A stretch of DNA of 64,000 bases from positions 545,225 to 609,224 of the forward strand of contig NZ_BFAG01000001.1 of assembly GCF_002897375.1 (NCBI RefSeq). Direction: 5' to 3'. This document shows, one piece after another, positions 15,420-29,316 of the stretch (position 1 is its first letter; each line of letters starts with the position of its first letter). The notes beneath the pieces are model-generated. The model ran no database searches. It saw only the letters and a program-made list of their open reading frames with translations, and was not told the DNA's origin. The stretch is from Deinococcus aerius. GTDB lineage: Bacteria; Deinococcota; Deinococci; Deinococcales; Deinococcaceae. The position numbers and the translations under genes were made by a program.

Positions 15420-15779
15420 TCACTCCAGCGGGTCGAGGAGGACCCCGCGCTCGCCCCGCGCCATCCAGGCCCTCAGCTCGCCCAGGCCCTCGTCGCTCAG
15501 CGTGGTGGTCGCCCGGCCGTCCGCAGAGACGGTCCAGCCGCGCCGCCCGGCCTCCGTGGGCAGCCCGCGCAGGAAATACCGGCCGGGACGCACGTTCCCC
15601 GACAGCCTCAACGAGACGAGCTGGCGGTAATACTCGCGCTCGAAGCGTTGTTGCAGCCGCTCCTCCCGGTTCCAGTCGGTGCCGGAAATGCCGAAGAACA
15701 TGAAAAACGCCCCGAAGTCGGGCGTCGGCCACAGCCGCCTGCGCCTCGCGGTGAGATGGTTGACTTGCGCTGGCTCCAT
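15420..15779 (-). CDS. hypothetical protein, 119 residues
   Basis: I do not recognise a family. The protein is basic and Trp/Arg-rich, soluble, with no signal peptide or membrane segment; FGAFFMFFGISGTDWNREER is a distinctive hydrophobic-then-charged stretch near residue 30. The start at 15779 was chosen because a TAGCCT -10 box (15792-15787) lies 7 bases upstream; the open frame extends to 15959, but that part looks random. It follows the gap upstream of the GH13 gene and is transcribed in the same direction, with its own promoter. Confidence 0.55.
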   Translation of the reverse strand: MEPAQVNHLTARRRRLWPTPDFGAFFMFFGISGTDWNREERLQQRFEREYYRQLVSLRLSGNVRPGRYFLRGLPTEAGRRGWTVSADGRATTTLSDEGLGELRAWMARGERGVLLDPLE

Positions 15780-16137
15780 TCCCCGCAGGCTAGGCCGCGC
15801 GCCGCAGCCATTGGTCCCTGATCCTTCCGGGGCAGGCGCGGAGTCGGACTCCGGCAGGGATGGAAGCCGTTGACCCGCGATCAGCTTCGCCAAGCACGTG
15901 TGATGTCCCATGCGGGAAATGCCCTCCGGCACGAAGCCATGTTCTTCCCTGCGGGGCACGCCCGGAGGGTTGGGGAGGGGTTGACGAGCGCCGCTCGTCC
16001 TCGTGCGTGACCAGGAAGAGGGTCCTCCCTGCCCGACTCCGCTGCCCGGTGCTCCGGGTCAGGCGTTAAGGAAGGGAGAGCCGGGTCCGGCCTTGCGCTT
16101 CCGCGCCTGTCCTGCTCCCCCTCCCTCGTTGGATGTC
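15780..16137. other. 358-base intergenic region without a recognised gene
   Basis: No convincing coding region. It contains the promoter of the preceding hypothetical gene (about 15787-15815) and an 8-bp inverted repeat CCCTCCGG (15922-15929) / CCGGAGGG (15962-15969). Short open frames here lack ribosome sites and recognisable sequence. Confidence 0.5.
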
Positions 16138-16738
<601 letters not shown>

Positions 16739-16918
16739 GGTCCCCACTCTACCCGGACGGTCTCCTGGGGAGGGCCTTCGGCGTAGGGCACACGAATGGG
16801 TCGGGGTGTCGGGCCTCTGGCTCCCCGGGCTGTGACGTCCGCCCGGCCCGGCATCCACCCCTGTCTCATCCCGGCGCGTGCAGGCAGGCCGGGCGTGCTA
16901 TAGAATGTGAGTTATGCA

Positions 16919-17322
<404 letters not shown>

Positions 17323-17344
17323 CCAAAGTCCAGCCCGGCATCCG

Positions 17345-17376
17345 GCCCCTGCCTCTCGTGGCGGGGGCTGGCTTTT
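17345..17376 (+). terminator. intrinsic terminator of the S1-domain gene
   Basis: GCCCCTGCC (17345-17353) pairs with GGCGGGGGC (17360-17368) with one T-G wobble, followed by TGGCTTTTG. It lies 22 bases after the stop codon. Confidence 0.75.
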
Positions 17377-17456
17377 GTCCTGCCCGGCCTGTCCGATCCG
17401 TGCCGCAAACGGGGGCCGGGGCGGACCTGCTGCCCTTTTCCCTGTAGTGTTTCCCC

Positions 17457-19118
<1,662 letters not shown>

Positions 19119-19175
19119 ACGGTTCGCCGGGTCCGTTTTAACCGCCGCATAACCGTGGTGCGGCAGACTCCGCCC

Positions 19176-20468
<1,293 letters not shown>

Positions 20469-20482
20469 AGAGCAGACCGGAA

Positions 20483-20513
20483 GGGGCCGGGCGCGGATGG
20501 CGTGTCCGGCCCC
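20483..20513. terminator. hairpin between convergent genes
   Basis: GGGGCCGG (20483-20490) pairs perfectly with CCGGCCCC (20506-20513), loop 15 bases. It lies between the htrA-like stop and the stop of the convergent small gene. There is no real T-run, so any terminator activity is inferred from position. Confidence 0.6.
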
Positions 20514-20520
20514 TCGCCTT

Positions 20521-20799
20521 CTAGCCGAAGAGCGGCCCCAGGTCCGTCAACAGTCCCGTTGGCTCCGGTGCCCTGAACTCGTAGCTGCCGAACAGGTCCA
20601 GAAACGTCGCGTGTGGGAGGAGCCGGGTCTGCCCGCTCGGCCCGGTCGCCTGGACTTCGCTGCCCCGAGCTGTCAGGCGGTAGACGCCGACTTCATGCAC
20701 CCGTGCCTTCTTCCCCCGCCCCTGCCGCATACAGGCCGTCACCGCGAACTCACGCCCGCCCCGCTCGGCGAGGAAGGCGAGGAGGTCAGTGGGCGTCAT
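20521..20799 (-). CDS. hypothetical protein, 92 residues
   Basis: No family recognised. A short basic protein, soluble, with an N-terminal amphipathic helix (TPTDLLAFLAERGG), a strand-rich middle (FAVTACMRQG, VHEVGVYRLTARG, EVQATGPSGQTRLL) and a hydrophobic end (FLDLFGSYEF). This looks like a compact alpha/beta fold. A TATCCT -10 box (20814-20809) lies 9 bases before the ATG and supports it as a real gene. It converges on the htrA-like protease gene. Confidence 0.6.
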   Translation of the reverse strand: MTPTDLLAFLAERGGREFAVTACMRQGRGKKARVHEVGVYRLTARGSEVQATGPSGQTRLLPHATFLDLFGSYEFRAPEPTGLLTDLGPLFG

Positions 20800-20833
20800 C
20801 GGGTGGGGAGGATAGCGCGGGTTGGGGTCTTCT

Positions 20834-20995
20834 CCCTCTCCCCGCGTGGGAGAGGGTCGGGGTGAGGGGGCGTGTGACCAGCTTGAACGTCTGCAAGGTG
20901 GCCTGCCTCGTCTACCCGCCGCGCCGGGGGGCGAGCCTGTTCACCCCCTCTGCCAGCAGCTCTGCGAGTCCCAGCCTCCCCCTTGAGGAGGGAGG
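20834..20995. repeat. two intergenic hairpin repeats
   Basis: CCCTCTCCC (20834-20842) / GGGAGAGGG (20848-20856) belongs to the same family as the elements near 10.7 and 40.0 kb. A second hairpin, CCTCCC (20975-20980) / GGGAGG (20990-20995) around TTGA, resembles the one at 39801-39821. Both lie in the 265-base gap between the 92-residue protein gene and lysZ, where no gene is visible. Confidence 0.65.
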
Positions 20996-21064
20996 AGCAA
21001 AAGACCACGTCTAGGAAGGGCGATTCAGGACCTGGTTTCCTGCTGTGCGTCCCTCCACCCCGGC

Positions 21065-21868
<804 letters not shown>

Positions 21869-21959
21869 GGCCGTGAAGGTAGCACATGCAAGATTGATCT
21901 AAACAAAAGGTGGCAAGTGGGAAGTCGCTCGGGAACCTGGCCCGGTGTTCATCCCCATA

Positions 21960-23156
21960 TCAATCCGCCACAGCCCGCCGCCGGCTCGCCAGCCTTCCCC
22001 CGAGAAACACCAGTCCCACCCCGACCAGGACTGCGAAGACCGCGCCCGCCCCGAAGGCGTGGCTCACCTCATCGCCCCGCACGAAGGGCTGCGCGAGGAG
22101 CGGCGACAGGAACTGGCCCAGGAAGATGCTGGCGGAGAGGCCGCTCATCACCCGTCCCCGGGCATGGGCGGGGGCCAGCGCGGCGAGGAAGGTGTTCAGG
22201 TTGGGTGTGACGAGCCCCGCGCCCGCCCCGCCGACTACCAGGCCCGGCACCACCCAGAGGGCTCCGGGGGCGAGGCTCACGATCGTCCACCCCGTCCCCA
22301 GCGCGAGCAGGCTCAGGCCCGCCGTGAGGGCGGGGGTGCGCGTCCCGCCCCGGCGCGAGAACCACAGCGCGGCGAGGGCGCCCGACAGGGTGCTGATGCC
22401 CATGACGAAGCCGACCCGTGCCGGGGCCACGCCCAGCCCCTCCAGCCGGTAGGGGAGCTGGGTGGGCATCAGGTAGAAGACGACCATGTACGCGAGCGCC
22501 ACCGCGTAGGCGGGGCCGACGAGCCGCCAGGGGATCCGCTCGGCCTCCGAGGCTGCCACACCCAGGTGCGCGGTCTCCCCCCGGGGCAATCGTAGGGCCA
22601 GCGGCACGATCAGCAGGGCGGCCAGGTACACCGCGAAGGGGGCGCGCCACCCCACATTCGCCAGCAGCCCGCCCAGCGGGAGAAAAATTACTCCTCCTAA
22701 GCTGGTAAAGGCACTCTGGAGGCCCAGGAAGCGCGCCCGCTCCGCCCCGGCGAAGAGGTCCGCCACGAGCGCCGAGCCCGCCGTCATGGTGGCGCCGACC
22801 GCGAGGCCCAGCAGCACCCGCCCCAGCATCAGGGTCCAGAGGTTGGGGGCGTACAGGCCGCTCGACCCGGCCAGGGCATAGAGCAACATGGCGGCCACCA
22901 GGACCGGTCGCCGCCCGATCCGGTCCGTCAGGTAGCCACTGAGCGGGGCGCTGACCGCGATGGCGAGGCCGACCACCGTGACGGTCAGCCGCACGAGCAC
23001 GTCGGCGTTCGGCACCCCGGCGAAATGCGCCTGCATGGCGGGGAGCGAGGGCGCGATGGTCGCCCCGCTCATGATGGTGAGGGTCGCGGTGAGCAGCAGT
23101 GTCAGCCGCGTGACCCACGGCACGGCGGGGGAGGGGGAAGAGGCGGGAGCCGTCAT
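21960..23156 (-). CDS. MFS transporter (drug efflux type)
   Basis: 398 residues with 12 predicted transmembrane helices. The loop-2 motif GYLTDRIGRRPVLVAA, the classical MFS signature, is intact, as is the start of loop 8 (GISTLSGALAALWFSRRGG). The GxxxGP-like stretch of the drug:H+ antiporter family is not obvious, so efflux is the best guess but the substrate is unknown. A short cytosolic N-terminus (TAPASSPSPAVPW) precedes helix 1. It is a single gene, with no adjacent regulator identified. Confidence 0.88.
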   Translation of the reverse strand: MTAPASSPSPAVPWVTRLTLLLTATLTIMSGATIAPSLPAMQAHFAGVPNADVLVRLTVTVVGLAIAVSAPLSGYLTDRIGRRPVLVAAMLLYALAGSSGLYAPNLWTLMLGRVLLGLAVGATMTAGSALVADLFAGAERARFLGLQSAFTSLGGVIFLPLGGLLANVGWRAPFAVYLAALLIVPLALRLPRGETAHLGVAASEAERIPWRLVGPAYAVALAYMVVFYLMPTQLPYRLEGLGVAPARVGFVMGISTLSGALAALWFSRRGGTRTPALTAGLSLLALGTGWTIVSLAPGALWVVPGLVVGGAGAGLVTPNLNTFLAALAPAHARGRVMSGLSASIFLGQFLSPLLAQPFVRGDEVSHAFGAGAVFAVLVGVGLVFLGGRLASRRRAVAD

Positions 23157-23226
23157 GTCCCCGAGCCTGCGCCTCTGCCCACCCCAGTGTCAGGAATGTA
23201 GGGCTGTTTCTCGCCCAGGAACAGGC

Positions 23227-23538
23227 TCAGAGCCTGAACACGCCCCGCTGTCCCGGCTGCACCAGGTCCACGTACTCGCGGTGCTCGCGGATGTAGGCGG
23301 CGACGAACTGGCACATCGGCACGACCTGGCGGCCCTGCGCCTTGACGTCGTCGAGGGCGGCCTTAATCAGTTGCGAGCCGAGGCCCTGACCCTCGTGGCC
23401 CTCCTCGACCTCGGTGTGGGTGAACATCACGGCGTCCCCCGCCGGGCGGTACTCGGCGATCCCGATCACCCGCCCGTCCTGCCGGAGTTCGTAGCGGCGT
23501 TCGGCCTCGTTGTTGCTGACCTCGGTGCCTGGCGTCAT
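23227..23538 (-). CDS. small GNAT-like N-acetyltransferase (COG2388)
   Basis: 103 residues, the size of the YidJ/YjdJ-type mini-GNAT family. It has the acetyl-CoA-binding region EEGHEGQGLGSQLIKAALDDV (Q/R-x-x-G-x-G/A) and the conserved VPMCQFVAAYIREHREYVDLV end; the Cys in VPMC is typical of this subgroup, whose substrate is unknown. The ATG at 23538 has a TACCCT -10 box (23549-23544) 5 bases upstream, inside the 3' part of the overlapping DUF84 reading frame, so it can be transcribed on its own. Confidence 0.85.
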   Translation of the reverse strand: MTPGTEVSNNEAERRYELRQDGRVIGIAEYRPAGDAVMFTHTEVEEGHEGQGLGSQLIKAALDDVKAQGRQVVPMCQFVAAYIREHREYVDLVQPGQRGVFRL

Positions 23539-24139
23539 GCTCCAGGGTACAGTCCTGGCCCCGGTAGAGGCCCGCGCCGCCCGGCAGAGCGTCCCTTAAG
23601 GGAGCCGCGGCGAGCGCCACCGCCTGGCGCCACACGTCCGCGCGGGTGACCACACCCCCGGTCACCGCCCCCACGCTGCCCACGCCGCGCTTGATGTCCG
23701 TCACGCCGAGGAGTTCGTCCATCACCGCCCCGAGTTCCTCCCCGGCGCGGACCCGGCCCGTCACCGCCGGGGGCAGGCGCAGGTCGGCGGTGCGCGAGAC
23801 CTCGACCCGGACCTGGCCGCCCCGGGCGTGGGCGACCGCCACGATCCCGAACAGCCGTCCCTCCGTCCCGTCCAGCCCCACGCCGCCCTCCAGCCCCACG
23901 CCCCAGCCCTCCTCGTCCCCGGCCAGGGCGACGGCGGCCCGCGCCCGGTTCACCGCGCCCTCGCGCGTCTGCGCCTCCCCCAGGGGTTGCTCGGGCACGC
24001 CGCTGGGGACGGGCACGCCCTCCACCCGCGTCCCCGGCCACCAGGCCTGGAACACCTCGCGGACGGGGACCACCTTCGCCGGATTGAGGCTGCCCACCCA
24101 GACCCGGGGTGCCGCGTCTGTCCCTTCCAGTGGCGTCAC
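23363..24139 (-). CDS. DUF84/YjjX-type inosine/xanthosine triphosphatase with odd C-terminal run-on
   Basis: 258 residues from GTG 24139, which overlaps the DinB stop (GTGA). Residues about 10-185 match the DUF84 house-cleaning NTPase: VGSLNPAKVVPVREVF, VPVPSGVPEQPLG, GVGLEGGVGL, and the late VTDIKRGVGSVGAVTGGVVTRADVW. Such enzymes hydrolyse ITP or XTP. Family members usually stop near 175-190 residues; here the frame continues about 60 residues through the overlapping GNAT gene with an Arg/Gly-rich tail that looks like noncoding translation. A lost stop or one-base shift near 23540 is possible. Confidence 0.75.
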   Translation of the reverse strand: MTPLEGTDAAPRVWVGSLNPAKVVPVREVFQAWWPGTRVEGVPVPSGVPEQPLGEAQTREGAVNRARAAVALAGDEEGWGVGLEGGVGLDGTEGRLFGIVAVAHARGGQVRVEVSRTADLRLPPAVTGRVRAGEELGAVMDELLGVTDIKRGVGSVGAVTGGVVTRADVWRQAVALAAAPLRDALPGGAGLYRGQDCTLEHDARHRGQQQRGRTPLRTPAGRAGDRDRRVPPGGGRRDVHPHRGRGGPRGSGPRLATD

Positions 24140-24546
24140 CGCGGCCACTCGCCCAGCATCCGGCGCAGCAGGGCCACCTGGCCCCAGTGGTAGGCGCTGT
24201 GGGCGGCGAGGTCGGTGAGCAGGTCGCGCGCCCGGCCCGAAGGGTCACCCGCCAGCGCGCTGGCCTCGGCCAGGCCCAGGCGCAGGTCGGTCAGGCAGGC
24301 CTCCAGTGCCCGCGCGTCGGGCAGGCCCGGCCAGAGGTCCAGCCCCTCCGGCCAGGTTTCCGTCCGGCCCGAGGCGAGGTCCAGGCTGGCCCGCTGCGTC
24401 ACGGCGAGGTGCGCGAGCAGGTCGGCCAGGGTGTACGGGACGCCCGGAACGCTGCGGGTCGCCGCCCCGAAGGTCAGGCCCTCCAGCAGGGTGTCGGGGT
24501 CGGGGAAGATCGCGCCGCCTCCCAGCGCGGCTTGCAGGATGTTCAC
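24136..24546 (-). CDS. DinB-like (DUF664-type) metal-binding four-helix protein
   Basis: 136 residues from GTG 24546. The pattern of three metal-binding His residues of DinB-like proteins is visible: LLAHLAVTQR near residue 50, and the C-terminal pair HSAYHWGQVALLRRML. These proteins form helical bundles and often act as thiol-dependent transferases; a function here is unknown. Deinococcus genomes encode many DinB paralogs. The open frame continues upstream to 24672, but a TACCCT -10 box (24559-24554) 7 bases before GTG sets the start. It overlaps the DUF84 gene by four bases. Confidence 0.75.
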   Translation of the reverse strand: MNILQAALGGGAIFPDPDTLLEGLTFGAATRSVPGVPYTLADLLAHLAVTQRASLDLASGRTETWPEGLDLWPGLPDARALEACLTDLRLGLAEASALAGDPSGRARDLLTDLAAHSAYHWGQVALLRRMLGEWPR

Positions 24547-24674
24547 GGGGGACAGGGTAGCCCGAGAAAACGCCCAAGGGAGGCTCAAGGGACCGTTGTG
24601 GCCGGGTGAAGCGCAGTTCAGGGTTCCCGTCAAGCTCATGCGCCACACTGCCCTCAGGACGACGGGAGACACCG

Positions 24675-25121
24675 ATGACCACGCCCACCCCCACCCCCAT
24701 CGAGATCCTGCTCGTCGAGGACAGCGAACCGGACATCATCCTGACCGAGGAGGCGTTCGCCTCGGCGGGGGTCGCCAACCGGCTGCATATCGCCCGTGAC
24801 GGGGTGGAGGCCCTGGAATTCCTGCACCACGAGCCCGGCTTTGAAAATGCCCCCCGCCCGGACGTGATCCTGCTCGACATCAACATGCCGCGCATGAACG
24901 GGCTGGAGGTGCTGGCCGAACTCAAGCGCGACCCGGACCTGAGGAGCATCCCCGTGATCGTCCTGACCACCAGCCAGGCCGACGAGGACATCCTGCGCTC
25001 GTACCAGACGCACGCCGCGAGCTACGTGGTCAAGCCGGTGGACTTCGAGCATTTCTACCAGGCCATTCAGGCATTCGGCCGCTACATGCTGAGCGTCGTG
25101 CGCCTGCCGCCGTCCGTCTGA
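24675..25121 (+). CDS. single-domain response regulator (Rcp1-like)
   Basis: 148 residues, only a receiver domain: acidic pocket EDSEPD near residue 15, phospho-acceptor Asp68 (ILLDINMPRMNG), Thr98/Thr99 (VLTTSQADED) and Lys120 (VVKPVDFEHF). The extended loop with the HHEPGFENAPRPD insertion is typical of phytochrome-linked Rcp1-like regulators. There is no output domain, so it probably signals by protein contact. No partner kinase lies in the window. ATG 24675 has a GGGAGA ribosome site. A strong terminator follows. Confidence 0.92.
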   Translation: MTTPTPTPIEILLVEDSEPDIILTEEAFASAGVANRLHIARDGVEALEFLHHEPGFENAPRPDVILLDINMPRMNGLEVLAELKRDPDLRSIPVIVLTTSQADEDILRSYQTHAASYVVKPVDFEHFYQAIQAFGRYMLSVVRLPPSV

Positions 25122-25176
25122 GAACGGGAGTCCTCCTGCGGAAGCGGACGACCGGGGCGCGGAGGGTCGAGGGCAG

Positions 25177-25213
25177 AAAGCCAGGGCGCTGGTCGTCCGC
25201 CCTGGCCCTTTGC
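25177..25213. terminator. bidirectional terminator between convergent genes
   Basis: CCAGGGCG (25181-25188) pairs with CGCCCTGG (25198-25205), flanked by AAAG on the left and CCCTTT on the right, so it could work on both strands between the response regulator and lysY. Confidence 0.8.
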
Positions 25214-25254
25214 AAGAACGTGGGAGTCCGGCGACAACGGCCAGACGAGGTTCC

Positions 25255-26640
<1,386 letters not shown>

Positions 26641-27054
26641 ATGAAACGCCTCTTGATCGCCATGCCCCTCGCGCTGGCCGCCTGCGCGCCGACGATTTCC
26701 GGACCGACCACTCCCCTGCCACTGCGTGCAGGTCAGGTCTGGCGCTACACCATTCGGGAAAATCACAAGCCGCCCCTATCCCATGACATCCGGGTCAACT
26801 TTTCTACCGGTCAAGAATCCCCGAGCTACACAGTGAGGAGCCCCGGTGAAAAGATCACTCTGTCAATGGATGAATTTCGGGAAGGATCTCTGACATATGA
26901 TTCTAAATACAGACGAATAAGCGCAGGCTGGTTCGACGGAAATGAGGTGTACTTCTGCTCCATCGGGGACGTTGTTGAATCTAAAAAGCATTTTGAGGGC
27001 ACGCTGATTATTGAAGGCGTCAATGCTGGCACCTGTGCCGTAGAGCTGCGGTAA
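26641..27054 (+). CDS. hypothetical lipoprotein, 137 residues
   Basis: No family recognised. A lipobox-type signal (MKRLLIAMPLALAACAPTISG) predicts a membrane-anchored lipoprotein with Cys15. The mature part is strand-rich and soluble (GQVWRYTIRENHK, FREGSLTYDSKYRR, GWFDGNEVYFCSIGD, GTLIIEGVNAGTCAVELR), with two Cys residues that could form a disulfide. TAGCCT (26626-26631) lies 9 bases before the ATG, and GGAGG abuts it. The second half is clearly richer in A/T than neighbouring genes, hinting at transfer or relaxed codon use. It converges with the malectin lipoprotein gene. Confidence 0.7.
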   Translation: MKRLLIAMPLALAACAPTISGPTTPLPLRAGQVWRYTIRENHKPPLSHDIRVNFSTGQESPSYTVRSPGEKITLSMDEFREGSLTYDSKYRRISAGWFDGNEVYFCSIGDVVESKKHFEGTLIIEGVNAGTCAVELR

Positions 27055-27154
27055 TTGGTGCCCTGGCGGGAAGCATTCGTAGTCCGCCAGCCGCCGCAGA
27101 CCATCACTTATCCCCACACCGTCTCATATCAAAAACCGCATCGCCTGATCCGCC

Positions 27155-27177
27155 GGGTTGGTCTCCAGCACCAACCC
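27155..27177. terminator. hairpin between convergent lipoprotein genes
   Basis: GGGTTGGT (27155-27162) pairs perfectly with ACCAACCC (27170-27177), loop 7 bases. It ends right at the stop codon of the minus-strand gene. There is no T-run; terminator function is inferred from its location between two stops. Confidence 0.55.
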
Positions 27178-29091
27178 CTACCGCGTGACCTCGATGCCGG
27201 AGATGTTGGGGAAGTCCACGGTGGCCTTGAGCTGGATCGTCAGCTCCTTGTCCGTCACCTGCACGTTCGGCACGGGAACCACCAGCGCCCGGTTCTTCCC
27301 GCCCGCCTGGGCGTAGATGTCGAAGTTGTTCAGGACGGGCACGCCCTCCACGCTCACGTCGAACACCCGCTTGCCCGCCGCGTTCCAGTTGATCTCGGCG
27401 AAGTGCAGCTTGACCCCATAGCTGCCGTTGTCCAGGGGAAAGCGGAAGGTCATCACGCGCTGGGGAAGCGGTGTGTCGAGCGTGTTGTGGCGGTAGGTGC
27501 GGTAGAGCTGCGGGTTGTCCGTGTTCGCGATGGCGACCGTGGTGGGCGTATTGGGCTGCGCGATGGCATTGCTCGGCGTGTAGTAGGTGGCGAGCTTCTT
27601 GGCCCCCTTCTGGTCCGTGTAGTTGTAATTGTCAGCCACCCAGACATTGCCGTCGGGAGCGGTGAACGTCGGCCCGCCGACATTGACGAGCAGCGGCGCG
27701 GGTTTCATGTTCGAGAGCAGGTACATGTTGTCGTTGTAGTCGTAGTTCACCCCCGCGTAGTCCATGATCATCAGGTACGTGTTCGGGAGGGGCTGCCCGG
27801 CGCTGTCCCTCACCGGCCAGAAGCGCACGTGGTGCCCGCACGGCTCCGCGCAACCCGCGGCGAGGTCGGGACCGTGCCTGTTCTTCGTGGGGTCGCTCCA
27901 CTCGGCGCCGTCCACGTTGAGGCCGAAGGTGCCGCCGGGCGTGAACGTCACCGTCGCCACGCCCGTCTCGCCCGAGGTCGGGAGGATCGCCTGCGCCCCG
28001 CTGCCCGCAACCGTGACGATGCGGTGGAGGTCCGACGCTCCCTTCGGGAACCAGGACAAGGTGGCGGGGTTGCCCTGGGTGTGGAAGGCGGCGAGCGGCG
28101 TGACGCTCACGGGCCGCGCCGGGTCGGCCTGCTGCCAGTAGGGGGAGATGACCTCGTCGCCATTCGGGGCGACCCGGCCCTGGTGGTCGAGGCCGGGAAT
28201 CACCTGATAGTCGCCGACCGGTGCCCCGGGGTCTACGAAGCTGAACGTATAGCCGAAGGCCCGCCGAATCTGGTCCACGCTGGGCTCGACGTTGTTCTCC
28301 GGCAGGCGCTGCCAAAGGCCCGAGAGCTTCACGGACGGGTCGCCTCCGTCCGAGGTGACGGTCAGACTGCCCTCGTGCAGGTGGTTCGCCACGTTGCCCG
28401 GCCCCTCGGCCACGAACCGAACGGTGAGGTCCACCGAGCTGCCCGGAGGCACCGTCAGGGGTGACGAGGCACTTGGGCTGGGCGTCACCGTCCACGGCCC
28501 CACGACCGCCAAGTCCGTGATGTGCAGGTCCACCGCCCCAACGTTCTTCACCCGCAGGACTGCCCGGTCGTGGACGTGGTTACTCGGCGGGTTGACGAGC
28601 GGGCCGATCCGGTTGAACACCACGCGGTCACTCCCCGCCGCCGCCGTGAGGTTCTGGACCTCCACCCTGGGCGCCTCGGCTGGCCGCGTCGCGCTCACGG
28701 TGGCGGGTGGGGACACGGCGCCCGCGGTGTCCACGGCGACCACCTGGTAATACTGCGTGGCGCCCACCGGGGCGGAGGAGTCGGTCCACGTCGTCGCCTG
28801 GATGGGCTGCGGCGTCAGGAGTTGGAACGGGCCGCTCTCCGCCGCCGACCTGAACACCCTGTACCCGGCGAGGTCGTCCTCGGTGTTCGCGTTCCACTTC
28901 AGCGTGGTGCCGGATGGGCCGGGGGTGGCCGTGAGGCCCGTGGGAGCGGCGGGCGCGGAGTTTTGCGGGGGCGTTTCGGTGGGGGGAGTCTCGGTCGGCG
29001 GCGCACCGGACGTGGGGCCGGAGCAGGCCCCCAGCACCAGGCTCAGCCCCAGCAGGACGGCGGCACCCCGCCGCCGGGTCGTATTCCTCAT
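27178..29091 (-). CDS. secreted lipoprotein with fibronectin-III and malectin domains
   Basis: 637 residues from ATG 29091 (GGAGGGCC ribosome site). A lipobox (GLSLVLGACSG) is followed by a Pro/Thr linker (TPPTETPPQ), a fibronectin type III domain (about 45-135; SAPAAPTGLTATPGPSGTTLKW, GYRVFRS, YYQVVAVDTAG), an abnormal-spindle-like or adhesin segment (about 140-260), a central part around 280-490, and a C-terminal malectin-like domain (about 500-635; DNPQLYRTYRH, YGVKLHFAEINW, FDVSVEGVPVLNNFDI). Malectin modules bind glucosides. This suggests an outer-surface carbohydrate-binding protein; no catalytic motif is seen. Confidence 0.85.
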   Translation of the reverse strand: MRNTTRRRGAAVLLGLSLVLGACSGPTSGAPPTETPPTETPPQNSAPAAPTGLTATPGPSGTTLKWNANTEDDLAGYRVFRSAAESGPFQLLTPQPIQATTWTDSSAPVGATQYYQVVAVDTAGAVSPPATVSATRPAEAPRVEVQNLTAAAGSDRVVFNRIGPLVNPPSNHVHDRAVLRVKNVGAVDLHITDLAVVGPWTVTPSPSASSPLTVPPGSSVDLTVRFVAEGPGNVANHLHEGSLTVTSDGGDPSVKLSGLWQRLPENNVEPSVDQIRRAFGYTFSFVDPGAPVGDYQVIPGLDHQGRVAPNGDEVISPYWQQADPARPVSVTPLAAFHTQGNPATLSWFPKGASDLHRIVTVAGSGAQAILPTSGETGVATVTFTPGGTFGLNVDGAEWSDPTKNRHGPDLAAGCAEPCGHHVRFWPVRDSAGQPLPNTYLMIMDYAGVNYDYNDNMYLLSNMKPAPLLVNVGGPTFTAPDGNVWVADNYNYTDQKGAKKLATYYTPSNAIAQPNTPTTVAIANTDNPQLYRTYRHNTLDTPLPQRVMTFRFPLDNGSYGVKLHFAEINWNAAGKRVFDVSVEGVPVLNNFDIYAQAGGKNRALVVPVPNVQVTDKELTIQLKATVDFPNISGIEVTR

Positions 29092-29243
29092 CTGGCCCTC
29101 CGTGGGAGACGAAAACGCATAAGGGATCGCCGGACACTCCAGGATGGGGCGGGGGGCGTAAATCTTTCGTAACGGGGTCGGGGAGGTGATGGGAACACCG
29201 CATCTCCTTCCCCAAAAGTCCAGTGTCCTCCCAAATCCGCCGC

Positions 29244-29288
29244 TTGACACCTCCAGAAGGAGCTGCATAACTGGGCGTCAGGTATTCT
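29244..29288 (+). promoter_or_regulatory. promoter region of the LysE-type exporter gene
   Basis: TTGACA (29244-29249), 17 bases, then ATAACT (29267-29272) fits a standard promoter. A second -10-like TATTCT lies at 29283-29288, nearer the start. The exporter gene has a good AGGAGG ribosome site, so it is a leadered transcript. Confidence 0.55.
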
Positions 29289-29316
29289 TCAACGCCGAGG
29301 TCCAGGAGGCTTCCTC

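Noticed and set aside
15860..16069. 69-residue open frame in the 15.8-16.1 kb gap
   Set aside because: No ribosome site, no recognisable family, no TAnnnT promoter; treated as non-coding.
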